The notes below the pieces were generated by a model. It saw nothing but the letters and a program-made list of their open reading frames with translations. It ran no database searches and was not told the DNA's origin. Both the position numbers and the translations under genes were made by a program. A DNA stretch of 64,000 bases from Pseudomonas sp. B6002 (lineage in GTDB: Bacteria; Pseudomonadota; Gammaproteobacteria; Pseudomonadales; Pseudomonadaceae): positions 1 through 64,000 of the forward strand of contig NZ_JACAOY010000021.1 of assembly GCF_013385985.1 (NCBI RefSeq). Direction: 5' to 3'. Positions 36,503-45,783 of this stretch are shown in pieces; the stretch's first letter is position 1; each line of letters starts with the position of its first letter.

Positions 36503-38263
36503 TCAGCCGAAAGTGAAGGCGTAAGCCGATACGTTCGGGTCCAGAAACTCAATGCTGAAGGTACGGTCCTGCACCGCACCTGGCTGGCGCACCAACTGGT
36601 ACAGGCGCTGCTCGGTCACGGTGCCGCTGCCATCCGGCGCCACGTCGGTGCCATGGGCGTCGCCCGGGGCCTGGCCGTCGACCGTCACCTTGAACCGCAC
36701 CGGCTTGCCATCGGCGCCAGGGCCCAGCACCAGGTGCAGGTCGCGGGCATGGAAGCGGTAGACGATGCGCCCACCCGCCTGATCGAGGGTGGCTTGCTGG
36801 CCGCCGACGTTCCACTGCCCTTCCAGCGTCCAGTTATTCAGCGCCAGGGTGCCAGCCGCCGGGTAGTTCACCACCTTGTCGGTGCCCAGGGTGCCGGTGG
36901 TGACGAAGTTCTCGGCGCGCTGGAAGCCCAGGTAGGTTTCCGGCGACTGCACCTCGTTCATGTCCGGCGCCTGTTGCACGCCCTTGGCGTCGGCCTCGAT
37001 CAACCCGCCGGCCACATTCTTGGCCCCGGCTTCACGCAGCAGTTGCTGGATCACACGCTCTGACTCGGCGTAGTCACCTTCACCAAAGTGGTGATAACGG
37101 ATCTGGCCCTTGGCATCGGCAAAGTAATGCGCCGGCCAGTACTGGTTATTGAATGCGCGCCAGATCTTGTAGTTGTTGTCGATGGCCACCGGGTAGGTGA
37201 TGCCCAGGTCCTTCATAGCCTTGGTGACGTTGTTCACGTCGCGCTCAAAGGCAAATTCCGGTGCATGTACGCCTATCACCACAAGGCCCTGGTCGTGGTA
37301 CTTCTCGGCCCAGGCTTTCACATACGGCAAGGTGCGCAGGCAGTTGATGCAGGAGTAGGTCCAGAAATCCACCAGCACCACCTTGCCCTTCAAGCCTTCG
37401 GCCGTCAGCGGCGGGCTGTTGAGCCATTGCACCGCACCGTCCAGCGGCGGCAGCGCGCCCTCAATCGGCAGCGTGTCGCTGTGGTTGGCGGCCATCATCA
37501 TCGCGCCACCGGCCATCATCGCCCCGCCCTTCGGTTCAGGCTTGGCACTCAGCTTGTCGACCAGGCTTTGTTCCAGGCCACCGGTCGAAGCCGTCGACAA
37601 ACGCGACAGCACGCCGGTGTCCAGGCCCAACGCAATCGCCGCCACACCGGCCAGCATCAGCGCGCCCAGGCCACGGCGCAGCCATTCACCGGCACCCAGG
37701 GACTTTTTCATGAAGCCAAAGACTTTACCGCCGACCAGCAGCGCCAACGCCAGGGACGTGGCAGCCCCCGCGGCGTAGGCCAGCAAGAGCAAGGTAGTGC
37801 CGATGCTGGCGCCCTGCAGCGCCGCGCCGGTGAGCACCAGGCCGAGGATTGGCCCGGCGCACGGCGCCCACAGCAAACCGGTGGCCACGCCGATCAGGAA
37901 CGAAGCGCCCGGACGCGGCTTGGCGTCGGCCCCGGCGGCTTCCGAGAGGCGACTGCCGGCCGCTACCAACGGGCGCGTCAGCCGTTCCGACAGTTGCGGC
38001 AACAGCAGCGTGAGTCCGAACAGGGCAACGCACAGCAACGCGAGCCAGCGCCCGTACTGATTGACTTGCACCACCCAGCCGCCGCCCACCGCCGCCAGCG
38101 AGGCCACCAGGGCAAACGTCACCGCCATCCCCGCTAACAGCGGCAAGCCACTGCGCATAAACGGCTGCCCGGTGCGAGCGAAGACAAAAGGCAGAACAGG
38201 CAGGATGCACGGACTGACAATCGTCAGCACGCCGCCCAGATACGCGAGAACCAGAAGCCACAT
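36503..38263 (-). CDS. dipZ: DipZ-type transmembrane thiol reductase (CcdA + thioredoxin-like + C-terminal domain)
   Basis: 586 residues. Residues 1-245 are a CcdA/DsbD-like membrane domain with six or more helices and the redox cysteines in VSPCILPVLPF and LLWAPCAGPILG. A TlpA/thioredoxin-like domain follows near 300-430 with C-I-N-C in DFWTYSCINCLRTLPY. The last 150 residues are beta-rich (RIVYRFHARDLHLVLGPGADG), as in the DipZ C-terminal carbohydrate-binding-like domain. It moves reducing power from the cytoplasm to the periplasm. Position between exported MsrB and MsrA genes indicates it recharges those repair enzymes. Confidence 0.9.
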   Translation of the reverse strand: MWLLVLAYLGGVLTIVSPCILPVLPFVFARTGQPFMRSGLPLLAGMAVTFALVASLAAVGGGWVVQVNQYGRWLALLCVALFGLTLLLPQLSERLTRPLVAAGSRLSEAAGADAKPRPGASFLIGVATGLLWAPCAGPILGLVLTGAALQGASIGTTLLLLAYAAGAATSLALALLVGGKVFGFMKKSLGAGEWLRRGLGALMLAGVAAIALGLDTGVLSRLSTASTGGLEQSLVDKLSAKPEPKGGAMMAGGAMMMAANHSDTLPIEGALPPLDGAVQWLNSPPLTAEGLKGKVVLVDFWTYSCINCLRTLPYVKAWAEKYHDQGLVVIGVHAPEFAFERDVNNVTKAMKDLGITYPVAIDNNYKIWRAFNNQYWPAHYFADAKGQIRYHHFGEGDYAESERVIQQLLREAGAKNVAGGLIEADAKGVQQAPDMNEVQSPETYLGFQRAENFVTTGTLGTDKVVNYPAAGTLALNNWTLEGQWNVGGQQATLDQAGGRIVYRFHARDLHLVLGPGADGKPVRFKVTVDGQAPGDAHGTDVAPDGSGTVTEQRLYQLVRQPGAVQDRTFSIEFLDPNVSAYAFTFG

Positions 38264-38298
38264 GGGATCGTCCCTTATACGAATGAATAGACATCGGC

Positions 38299-38799
38299 TT
38301 ACGCCGCCGTGAACGTCATGGCGGCGCCATTCATGCAATAGCGCAGGCCGGTGGGTTGCGGGCCGTCGTCGAACACGTGCCCTTGGTGACCGCCGCAGCG
38401 CCGGCAGTGGATTTCCTTGCGCACCACGCCGTAGGAGGTGTCGACGTGGCTGGCGACGGCGTTGTCCAGCGGTTGCCAGAAGCTCGGCCAGCCGGTGTGG
38501 CTGTCAAACTTGGTGGTCGAGGAAAACAGCGGCAGCGCACAGCCGGCACAGGCGAAGGTGCCGGTGCGGTGTTCATCGTTGAGCTTGCTGCTGTAAGGGC
38601 GCTCGGTGCCCTCCTCGCGCAGCACGTCGAATTGCTCGGCCGTCAGCAGGCTGCGCCACTCGGCCTCGGTATGGCTCACCTCAAAGGTTTCGGCGGCTTC
38701 AGCGTCGCTGACCACGTTGAGTTGCTTGAGCAGGCCACCGGCCAGGACGGCGACACCCAGGCCGCCACCGGCCAGCAGTATTTGTCGACGTGAATACAT
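38299..38799 (-). CDS. msrB: Exported peptide methionine sulfoxide reductase B, Tat-type signal
   Basis: 166 residues. The N-terminus MYSRRQILLAGGGLGVAVLAGG has an S-R-R motif and hydrophobic core of the Tat type. The MsrB domain has zinc pairs C-x-x-C in FACAGCALPL and HCRRCGGHQGH, the substrate motif FDSHTGWPSFW and the catalytic Cys in LRYCMNGAAM. It reduces methionine-R-sulfoxide. It is the first gene of the msrB-dipZ-(REPIN)-msrA set and ends 35 nt before dipZ. Confidence 0.92.
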   Translation of the reverse strand: MYSRRQILLAGGGLGVAVLAGGLLKQLNVVSDAEAAETFEVSHTEAEWRSLLTAEQFDVLREEGTERPYSSKLNDEHRTGTFACAGCALPLFSSTTKFDSHTGWPSFWQPLDNAVASHVDTSYGVVRKEIHCRRCGGHQGHVFDDGPQPTGLRYCMNGAAMTFTAA

Positions 38800-38831
38800 G
38801 GCATTCCCCTCTTCGATCCATTGCGATCCCC

Positions 38832-38902
38832 TGTAGGAGCCGGCTTGCCGGCGATGGCGGTCTATCAGGATGATCGCTATCGCCGGCAAGCCGGCTCCTA
38901 CC
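38832..38902. repeat. REPIN, GTAGGAGC type
   Basis: TGTAGGAGCCGGCTTGCCGGCGAT pairs with CGCTATCGCCGGCAAGCCGGCTCCTAC (arms quoted in part). It lies between the divergent msrB and response regulator genes, upstream of msrB. Confidence 0.85.
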
Positions 38903-39030
38903 ATTGGGCATTGGGGCCATGCTGCGGCTTTTACGGTCGCGGAATCCTCACGCAGAGTTAAACAATTCGTGATAACTACACTGTGGCAAAACCCGCACAA
39001 TGCGCGGACTACACGTAAAGGTTTCTCTAC

Positions 39031-39741
39031 ATGGATCAGCCAAAACGAGTCCTGGTGGTCGAGGACGATGCCCATATTGCCGACCTGATCTGCCTGCACC
39101 TGCGGGACGAGCAGTTCGAGGTGGTGCACAGCGCCGATGGCACCGAAGGCCTGGGCCTGTTGGAGCAAGGCGGCTGGGATGCATTGATCCTCGACCTGAT
39201 GCTGCCCGGCGTCGACGGCCTGGAAATCTGCCGCCGCGCCCGGGCCATGGCGCGCTACACGCCGATCATCATCACCAGCGCACGCTCCAGCGAATTGCAC
39301 CGCATCCTCGGCCTGGAACTGGGCGCCGACGACTACCTGGCCAAACCGTTCTCGATGCCGGAACTGGTCGCGCGGGTCAAAGCCCTGCTGCGCCGGGTGG
39401 ACGCCATGGCGCGCAACCTGAAGATGGACGCCGGCAGCCTCGACCTCGGCCAGCTGTTCATCAACCCGCTGACTCGCGATGCCACGCTGCAGGGCCAGCG
39501 CCTGGACCTGACCCCGCGTGAATTCGACCTGCTGTACTTTTTCGCCCGCCAGCCCGGCAAGGTGTTCTCGCGCATGGACCTGCTCAATGCCGTGTGGGGC
39601 TACAGCCACGAAGGCTATGAACACACGGTCAATACCCACATCAACCGCCTGCGCGCCAAGGTCGAAGTCGACCCGGCCAACCCGACACGCATCCTCACGG
39701 TGTGGGGCCGTGGCTACAAATTTGCCGAGAGCGCGCCATGA
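39031..39741 (+). CDS. OmpR-family response regulator
   Basis: 236 residues. The receiver has VVEDDAHIADL and the phospho-acceptor Asp in LILDLMLPGVDG, with Lys in YLAKPFSM. The winged-helix DNA-binding domain runs LDLTPREFDLLYFFARQPGKVFSRMDLLNAVWG to RILTVWGRGYKF. It is coupled to the kinase gene by an ATGA overlap and is divergent from msrB. Control of the envelope Met-sulfoxide repair genes is a reasonable guess by position. Confidence 0.93.
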   Translation: MDQPKRVLVVEDDAHIADLICLHLRDEQFEVVHSADGTEGLGLLEQGGWDALILDLMLPGVDGLEICRRARAMARYTPIIITSARSSELHRILGLELGADDYLAKPFSMPELVARVKALLRRVDAMARNLKMDAGSLDLGQLFINPLTRDATLQGQRLDLTPREFDLLYFFARQPGKVFSRMDLLNAVWGYSHEGYEHTVNTHINRLRAKVEVDPANPTRILTVWGRGYKFAESAP

Positions 39742-41213
39742 AACTCACCCTGACCCAACGCCTGTCGGTGGTGTTCGCTGTGTTGCTGGTGATTTGCAGC
39801 GGCACGTCGGCGTGGTTGCAGGTGCGCTCCAACCACATGCATGAACTGGAAGTGGTGCAAGGCCTGTCCCGCGACCTGGCGGCGCACATCGCCCGCGACA
39901 CCCAATTGATGGACGCCGACGGCCTCAAGCCTGACGCCGTGCGCAACCTGTTCAGCCAACTGATGCTGGTCAACCCGAGTGTCGAGGTGTACCTGCTCGA
40001 CATCGACGGCCGTGTGGTCGGTAATGCCGCGCCCAGCGGGCATTTGCTGCGTGATCGTGTCGACCTGACGCCGGTGCGCCGCTTCCTCAGCGGCGCCATG
40101 CTGCCGATCCTCGGCGACGACCCGCGCAGCGTTGATGGGCGCAAAGTGTTCAGTGCCGCACCGCTCAAGGCCAACGGGCAACAAACCGGTTTCCTCTACG
40201 TGGTGCTGCTGGGCGAAGCCCATGACGTGTACGACGCCAAGGACGCCACCGGCATGGCACTCAAGATCGCGCTGTGGTCCATCGGCCTGGTCGCGCTGCT
40301 GTGCCTGATGGCGGGCCTGATTGCGTTCGCCTGGATCACCCGGCCGCTGCGCCAGTTGACCGACAAGGTCGGCCAGTTCGATATCAACGGCGCGCCCAAC
40401 CCCCCCGCGCCGCTGACGCCCGAACTCACCAGCGGCGATGAGATCGCTGTGCTCGACCACGCCTTCGTGCAGATGGAAAACCGCCTGGGCGAACAATGGC
40501 GCGCCATTACTCACCAGGACCAGGAACGCCGGGAAATGGTGGCCAACATCTCCCATGACCTGCGCACGCCCCTGGCGTCGTTGCACGGCTACCTGGAAAC
40601 CCTGTCCCTCAAGGACGCCAGCCTGAGCCCCGAAGAACGCCGCCGTTACCTGGGCATCGCCCTGGACCAGAGCCGCAAGGTCGGCAGCCTCGCCCAGTCA
40701 TTGCTGGAGCTGGTGCGCCTGGAACATGGCTTTGTGCAGCCGGTGATCGAAGGCTTTTCGCTGCCCGACCTGGTGCAGGACATATTCCAGAAGTTCGAAC
40801 TAACGGCCGAAGCACGCAATATCACCCTCACCGCCAACCTGCCCCCCAGGGTTCCGACAGTGCTCGCCGACCTAGGGCTGATCGAGCGGGTGCTGACCAA
40901 TCTGCTGGACAATGCGTTGCGGCATACGCCTTTACACGGTGACATAGCCGTAACGCTGACGCCCTTGAAGGATCGCGTTGACATCACCGTCAGTGACAGC
41001 GGTCCCGGGATCGACAGTGACCTGCGGGAAGGGCTTTTCCTGCGAGCTTTCACCATTGGCGGTGCCCGCCGGGATGGCGGGCTAGGGTTGCGCATCGTGC
41101 ATCGGATTCTTCAGTTGCACGGCCAGGACATTCACCTGATGGACGCTCCTGGTCGCGGCGCAACGTTTAGATTTAGCTTGGGTATCCACAGCCCCGGCGC
41201 AGGACCTATGTGA
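39738..41213 (+). CDS. Membrane sensor histidine kinase
   Basis: 491 residues. One N-terminal membrane helix (LSVVFAVLLVICSGTSAW), a periplasmic sensor of about 140 residues, and a second helix (IALWSIGLVALLCLMAGLIAFAW) lead to a HAMP. The H-box is MVANISHDLRTPLASLHGYLETL; N-box LLDNALRHTP, G1 DSGPGID and G2 GGLGLRIVHRIL follow. It partners the OmpR-type regulator (ATGA overlap). The last 8 nt overlap the end of the convergent giant gene B. Confidence 0.93.
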   Translation: MKLTLTQRLSVVFAVLLVICSGTSAWLQVRSNHMHELEVVQGLSRDLAAHIARDTQLMDADGLKPDAVRNLFSQLMLVNPSVEVYLLDIDGRVVGNAAPSGHLLRDRVDLTPVRRFLSGAMLPILGDDPRSVDGRKVFSAAPLKANGQQTGFLYVVLLGEAHDVYDAKDATGMALKIALWSIGLVALLCLMAGLIAFAWITRPLRQLTDKVGQFDINGAPNPPAPLTPELTSGDEIAVLDHAFVQMENRLGEQWRAITHQDQERREMVANISHDLRTPLASLHGYLETLSLKDASLSPEERRRYLGIALDQSRKVGSLAQSLLELVRLEHGFVQPVIEGFSLPDLVQDIFQKFELTAEARNITLTANLPPRVPTVLADLGLIERVLTNLLDNALRHTPLHGDIAVTLTPLKDRVDITVSDSGPGIDSDLREGLFLRAFTIGGARRDGGLGLRIVHRILQLHGQDIHLMDAPGRGATFRFSLGIHSPGAGPM

Positions 41214-44200
41214 ACGTCACCGGTTTATGGGTGAACTTGAGGTACTGGGCCGGTTCACTCATCAGCGAGTACGGGTTGACGTTGACCACACGGTGTTGGG
41301 CATTGGAGAACTTCGAGCGCACCAACGCCTCCCCAGCGGAACCATGGGAAGCCCTGGCCGCGGCGAAAACCTTGTCCATGGTGGTAGAGCCGTGCGTCAT
41401 TGTCACAGGCCCAACAAACGCATGAACCGGCCGTTTGATCAGGCGTTGGAACTCTTGAGCAAACGGCGTGCGCCCATTCCCCGCATAACAGATCAATAAG
41501 CGCACATTGTCATAACGACTCGGATCGATATTTTTCCCTTTGAGCTTTTCCAAAAGGTCGGAGGGTGAATGTTCGACCCCGTTCAACAGTACGCTCGAAC
41601 GTTCCCCTTTTAACGTTTCCAGAATGTCCAGCTCTTTGCCATGGGCACATATGTTCAAGCGCTTGACGCCCTGTACAGTGTCTTCAAACGTATACAGTTC
41701 ACCGTCGATTTGCGTGATGGCCTCCATGGTGGTGCTCATCGTGATCTGGTGACTGCCTTGCAGGTGGCGACCGAGCAGACTGACCAAAGCACTCGATGTG
41801 CCAACGACGTTGCGCAAGGCTGTCGAGGCTTTGGGAATGAAGTTGCTCAGCGGCAACCCGTAGGATCCTCCTCCCTGGACGTCGTAGGCGTACCACTGCG
41901 CAGAGGTTTCATCGTATTGCGCAATGACCTCCCGCGTTCGCGAATCAACCTGTACCGAGCCGACCGCGATATCTTCGCGCCGTGACAGGGCTTCCAGTTG
42001 CGAGGGCGTGAGCAAATGCTGCCGGTTCAACCCATGGCCTGCAGCCGATAACACGCCTAGCCGGTTGCCCATCACCAGTAAACCGTCACCCTGGGCTGCT
42101 TCCGGCGCCAGTGCTTCGGCCTCAAGGTTTCTGCTTCCCCATTTCTCCACGACGCCCTCACCCGTATCGAGCGCTTTCAACTCAGGCATGAGAAAGCCGA
42201 ACACATCCAGTTCGGCGTCGGTAAACGCGCCAACCGTATCCCCTGCACGGGCTTTTTTATAGGCAGAAACAAAAGGCAGCATATTGAGCAGTGTTTCTTC
42301 CACCCGCTGCTCAAACTGTTGGTTTTTCTCGAAAAGGGTGGTGCCTTGCGCAGTCGTCTCCATTGCCTTGATGTTGGAGACCAGAAATCCTGCCACGGCA
42401 GATGCCAGCGTGGTGGTAGACGAGGAAAAATAACTGTCGGGCACCCTATCCTGATCCAGGTTTGGACGATCTGCCGGAACGTCCCCAGGAGAAACCGACA
42501 ACCTGTCGATAATAACGTCCGTACTTCGGGCTCCGGCGCGAGGCGTTGTCCCCTTGAAATAGGCGTCATAATCAAGGTTCAGCGGCCAGCCAGCCTCTAC
42601 GCCCTGAGTGACTCCACCTTGAAAAACCATAGGCTGTTCGTTGGCGTTACTGGGACCTAACTCAAAGGGGTCCGGCAACTCGATATTTTTTCGCAACTCC
42701 CCACGCCCGGGAAAAAGCTCATAGCAGGTGGCCGGAGACGTTCGAGTGGTTCGGATCAAGACGCCAAAGTACCCCTTTCGCACCTCGGCCTGGCTGCCAT
42801 AGTCGCTGCGCGGGTTGACGAAGAGCCCCTGGCGCACCGTAAACAGTTCAGGCTTCCCGAACGCAAGATTTTTCCGATCCTCCAGAGGGAGTTGAGCGAT
42901 CATGTTGCGGATATTGACCGCAATACTGTCTTCCAGGCCGCCGATGTAGCGCTGGAATTTTTCATGAAATCGCTTTTTGATATCGGGCAGTTTTTTCAAC
43001 TTTTCCTTGATTGACTCAAACGGTACGTTCGAGTCTTTACAGATCCAGTTCACAGTCGGGTGTGCGAAAGCGCCTGCCATGTACAACTCAAGGATGGAAT
43101 ATCGTTGCGCCGTCGTGTCACTGAGCCTTTCCAGAAGCCCGAACGGCGGTATCAACAACTCGGCGATACTGAACGGGTGCTCGGACGTGACAGACAACGA
43201 CTCGACATCGACCCCCTCACCCAACGCTGCCTTTAGCTCAGCCAGTGCCATGGTGCGACGTGAAGGCACCTCGGCCTGTTGCGCGTCGCTGGCCGCTAAC
43301 CGCTGGCCCTGTTGAACATTGAATCGGACACGAGCTCGCTCAATGTCTTCGCTGGGGTAGGCATCGTCCGGGCGCCTGGATATGACCCCATTGATGATCC
43401 CCCAATCCACCAAAGCATCGCGCTGAGCGCTGGCTTGTGCCTGACGCTCGGTGACGGTCACCGGCTGCGTGTTGCTGAAGGCCATGACTTGCGTGAACGT
43501 CATCGCACTGGAGGAGCCTGGCGCCATCTGCTCGATACGTGCCACGGCCATGCTCAAGATCGCCCAGGGTTGTGACCCAAAGATCAGATTGGAGGGCAAC
43601 TCCCTTACAAGAAATGCCGGTGCCGTTCCGGCCAGAAGTAACCTTGCGGCCGCACCGGCTTGCGAGAGGCCCACTTTGCCTTGAGCCACGAGATGTCGAG
43701 TCAGCTCTTCAAGAATTAATGCGGGTGATCTCCCCCAGTTCTTCTCCTGAGCCAAATCGTATCCGGCCACTTTATGACGCAGTACGCCTGCGTCGGGGTC
43801 GAGATCCAGCACCAGGGCGGTCATTGCCCACTGCGCGGCACGGCCTGGCGTTGACTTGCCTTGGAGGGTCGTCTCAAGTGCCTTGCCCAGTGCTTGAGCC
43901 TGAGCGCCGCTCAACATGCTTTCCAGTACGTTCTCAGGTTGGCGAGAGGCTTTGGTGCTGCCTGCAGTCGGCGCCAATGCGTCACTGACGCGGCCACTTA
44001 TTTTCAGTGTCGCCAGCACCTGCGGGAGCTGGGCAACGATGTCAGCACGCTGCTGCGCACTCAACAATCCACTGCCCAGCAATGTCCAGCCATTACCGTG
44101 CGGTGCCGGGTCAGGCAGCGTGAAGGACAAGACTGCGAGTAGATTCAACAGTTGCGCCCGCGTTGTCGGCACATCAAACCCGCTGCCCTCCAGAAACTGC

Positions 44201-45696
44201 TTGAGGCTCACCGTTGCAGGTTTTGCGGTGCGAGCCTCCTGAGCGTAGGCAGAATGGGGGTGAATCGGCATGGATATACCAGCCAGAAGCCTTTCAGTGC
44301 TTCCTCCTGCACCCATGTCTATCGCACGCTTTACGTGCTCCAGCCCTTCGATCAGATTGAACCGATCCTGGGCTTTGCCAGCCGACAATTGCAGGTCAGC
44401 CAGCCGCCGGCTGGAGCGCGGATCAGTGTCGTCAAAGGTCCGATTGAACAACGCGGGATTGGCGCCAATGCGCTGAGCGTCCGGTTTGGCCTGCTCTTTG
44501 CTCAATGCCCGGGTGTTTTCGCCGTAGAACAGCCCCACCAATAACAACGGCGGCGCATCTTGCGGGTAGCCAATCGGAGGACGAAGGTGATTAAAGCGAG
44601 GGTTGGCAGCAATGGCAGCTCCCGCTTTCAAAATCGGTTCGGCTACTTGAGCCCAACCCGAGTCATCTTTGAGCGTGAGTGTTTGGAACTCGCCGTTGAA
44701 TTCACCATACATCGTGCCGTCCCGCTTGCTGATCACCATGGTCGACAGATCAAGGCCTTTGGCGGCGGCCCACGCGAGGAAATCCGGGCTTTTGTAGGTT
44801 TCACAATAATAATGCCACCACTGACCAAAGGAAGAATGTCCTGGCACATTCGGCAAGCGTGTGCCGTAGCCCAGGATTTCTCCCCATGCCCCCTCTTGCA
44901 ACAACGCGCTGTACCGCGCTGCCAGCTCCCTGTCGGCCCTGGCCTGTGCGGACTGGCTGGGGCCACCGATCATAAGGCTGTAGCGGTCATCAATACCCGC
45001 CAGCACCTGTTGCTGGGTGGCGAGCTTCTCAGGGCTACGCGCGGCATCTGTCCGCTGGGGATCCGTCGACAGATCGGAGGGAAAGCGACCTGTTTTGCTC
45101 AAGGCCCGAGCCCGTACCGGCGCCTGCTCTCTAGTCATGTGTTCAGCAGTTTCACCATAAAAATTACCCACGACTTCCAGGGGGATATCTTCAGCGGCGG
45201 ATTCAAGTACGAGGGCGTCGCCAGCCCGCACGGGCGCCACGACTTTCGCCGCCTCCAGAATGGGTGGCGAAATGGCTTTCCAGCCAGGGTCCGACTCCGG
45301 CCTCAGGTAAAGTGTCTTGCCGTTAAAGGAGCCTGTCAGGAAACCACTGTGAGGCTCCAGAAGCATACTGGATGGATCCAGGCCCCGCGCTTGTGCCCAA
45401 GCGAGGAACGCCGGGTTGGCCAGTGCCTCGCGATACTGTCGCCACCATTGACCCAGTGTCGAGTAGGCAGGAACGGGTATGGGGGTGCGCTCGTACTCCT
45501 CGGCATTGTTCGACTGAGCCGTTTCCAGCGCCTTGATGTAATTCGACACAACGACTTTATCCCCAGCAGTACGGGAATAAGTGTCTTCATCCGCAGGGTC
45601 GGAGGCAGATCGAGGCGCCCGACGCAGCGTGAGGAGGGCATCGGATGGGGCCCCCATAGTGAGCACGCTGAGGGACGGCCGTTGGGAAATGAGCAT
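41206..45696 (-). CDS. Giant toxin-like protein B with two GQWW modules and C-terminal His/Cys (C80-like) domain
   Basis: 1496 residues from the ATG at 45696 (AAGG about ten bases upstream), with no signal peptide. Two copies of a module of about 110 residues occur at roughly 79-190 (STLGQWWRQY, DPGWKAISPPIL, FYGETAEHMTREQA) and 286-400 (SSFGQWWHYY, DSGWAQVAEPIL, FYGENTRALSKEQA). The middle is alpha-helical and shared with giant A (VAGYDLAQEKNWG, WAILSMAVARIEQMAPG). The C-terminus has LNICAHGKEL with His1352 and RLLICYAGNG with Cys1403, then FAQEFQRLIKRPVHAFVGPV. The His-Cys spacing is 51, exactly as in giant A. Function is unknown; a clan CD cysteine peptidase-like C-terminus is inferred. 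It is convergent with the histidine kinase gene. Confidence 0.76.
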   Translation of the reverse strand: MLISQRPSLSVLTMGAPSDALLTLRRAPRSASDPADEDTYSRTAGDKVVVSNYIKALETAQSNNAEEYERTPIPVPAYSTLGQWWRQYREALANPAFLAWAQARGLDPSSMLLEPHSGFLTGSFNGKTLYLRPESDPGWKAISPPILEAAKVVAPVRAGDALVLESAAEDIPLEVVGNFYGETAEHMTREQAPVRARALSKTGRFPSDLSTDPQRTDAARSPEKLATQQQVLAGIDDRYSLMIGGPSQSAQARADRELAARYSALLQEGAWGEILGYGTRLPNVPGHSSFGQWWHYYCETYKSPDFLAWAAAKGLDLSTMVISKRDGTMYGEFNGEFQTLTLKDDSGWAQVAEPILKAGAAIAANPRFNHLRPPIGYPQDAPPLLLVGLFYGENTRALSKEQAKPDAQRIGANPALFNRTFDDTDPRSSRRLADLQLSAGKAQDRFNLIEGLEHVKRAIDMGAGGSTERLLAGISMPIHPHSAYAQEARTAKPATVSLKQFLEGSGFDVPTTRAQLLNLLAVLSFTLPDPAPHGNGWTLLGSGLLSAQQRADIVAQLPQVLATLKISGRVSDALAPTAGSTKASRQPENVLESMLSGAQAQALGKALETTLQGKSTPGRAAQWAMTALVLDLDPDAGVLRHKVAGYDLAQEKNWGRSPALILEELTRHLVAQGKVGLSQAGAAARLLLAGTAPAFLVRELPSNLIFGSQPWAILSMAVARIEQMAPGSSSAMTFTQVMAFSNTQPVTVTERQAQASAQRDALVDWGIINGVISRRPDDAYPSEDIERARVRFNVQQGQRLAASDAQQAEVPSRRTMALAELKAALGEGVDVESLSVTSEHPFSIAELLIPPFGLLERLSDTTAQRYSILELYMAGAFAHPTVNWICKDSNVPFESIKEKLKKLPDIKKRFHEKFQRYIGGLEDSIAVNIRNMIAQLPLEDRKNLAFGKPELFTVRQGLFVNPRSDYGSQAEVRKGYFGVLIRTTRTSPATCYELFPGRGELRKNIELPDPFELGPSNANEQPMVFQGGVTQGVEAGWPLNLDYDAYFKGTTPRAGARSTDVIIDRLSVSPGDVPADRPNLDQDRVPDSYFSSSTTTLASAVAGFLVSNIKAMETTAQGTTLFEKNQQFEQRVEETLLNMLPFVSAYKKARAGDTVGAFTDAELDVFGFLMPELKALDTGEGVVEKWGSRNLEAEALAPEAAQGDGLLVMGNRLGVLSAAGHGLNRQHLLTPSQLEALSRREDIAVGSVQVDSRTREVIAQYDETSAQWYAYDVQGGGSYGLPLSNFIPKASTALRNVVGTSSALVSLLGRHLQGSHQITMSTTMEAITQIDGELYTFEDTVQGVKRLNICAHGKELDILETLKGERSSVLLNGVEHSPSDLLEKLKGKNIDPSRYDNVRLLICYAGNGRTPFAQEFQRLIKRPVHAFVGPVTMTHGSTTMDKVFAAARASHGSAGEALVRSKFSNAQHRVVNVNPYSLMSEPAQYLKFTHKPVTFT

Positions 45697-45783
45697 GGGC
45701 AAGGTACCTTTCGAATGGACGACACTTAAGTGGCGCCATTTCTGAAAAGCGTTTGAACAGTTCGTACGTAAATGTTGCTCGTT

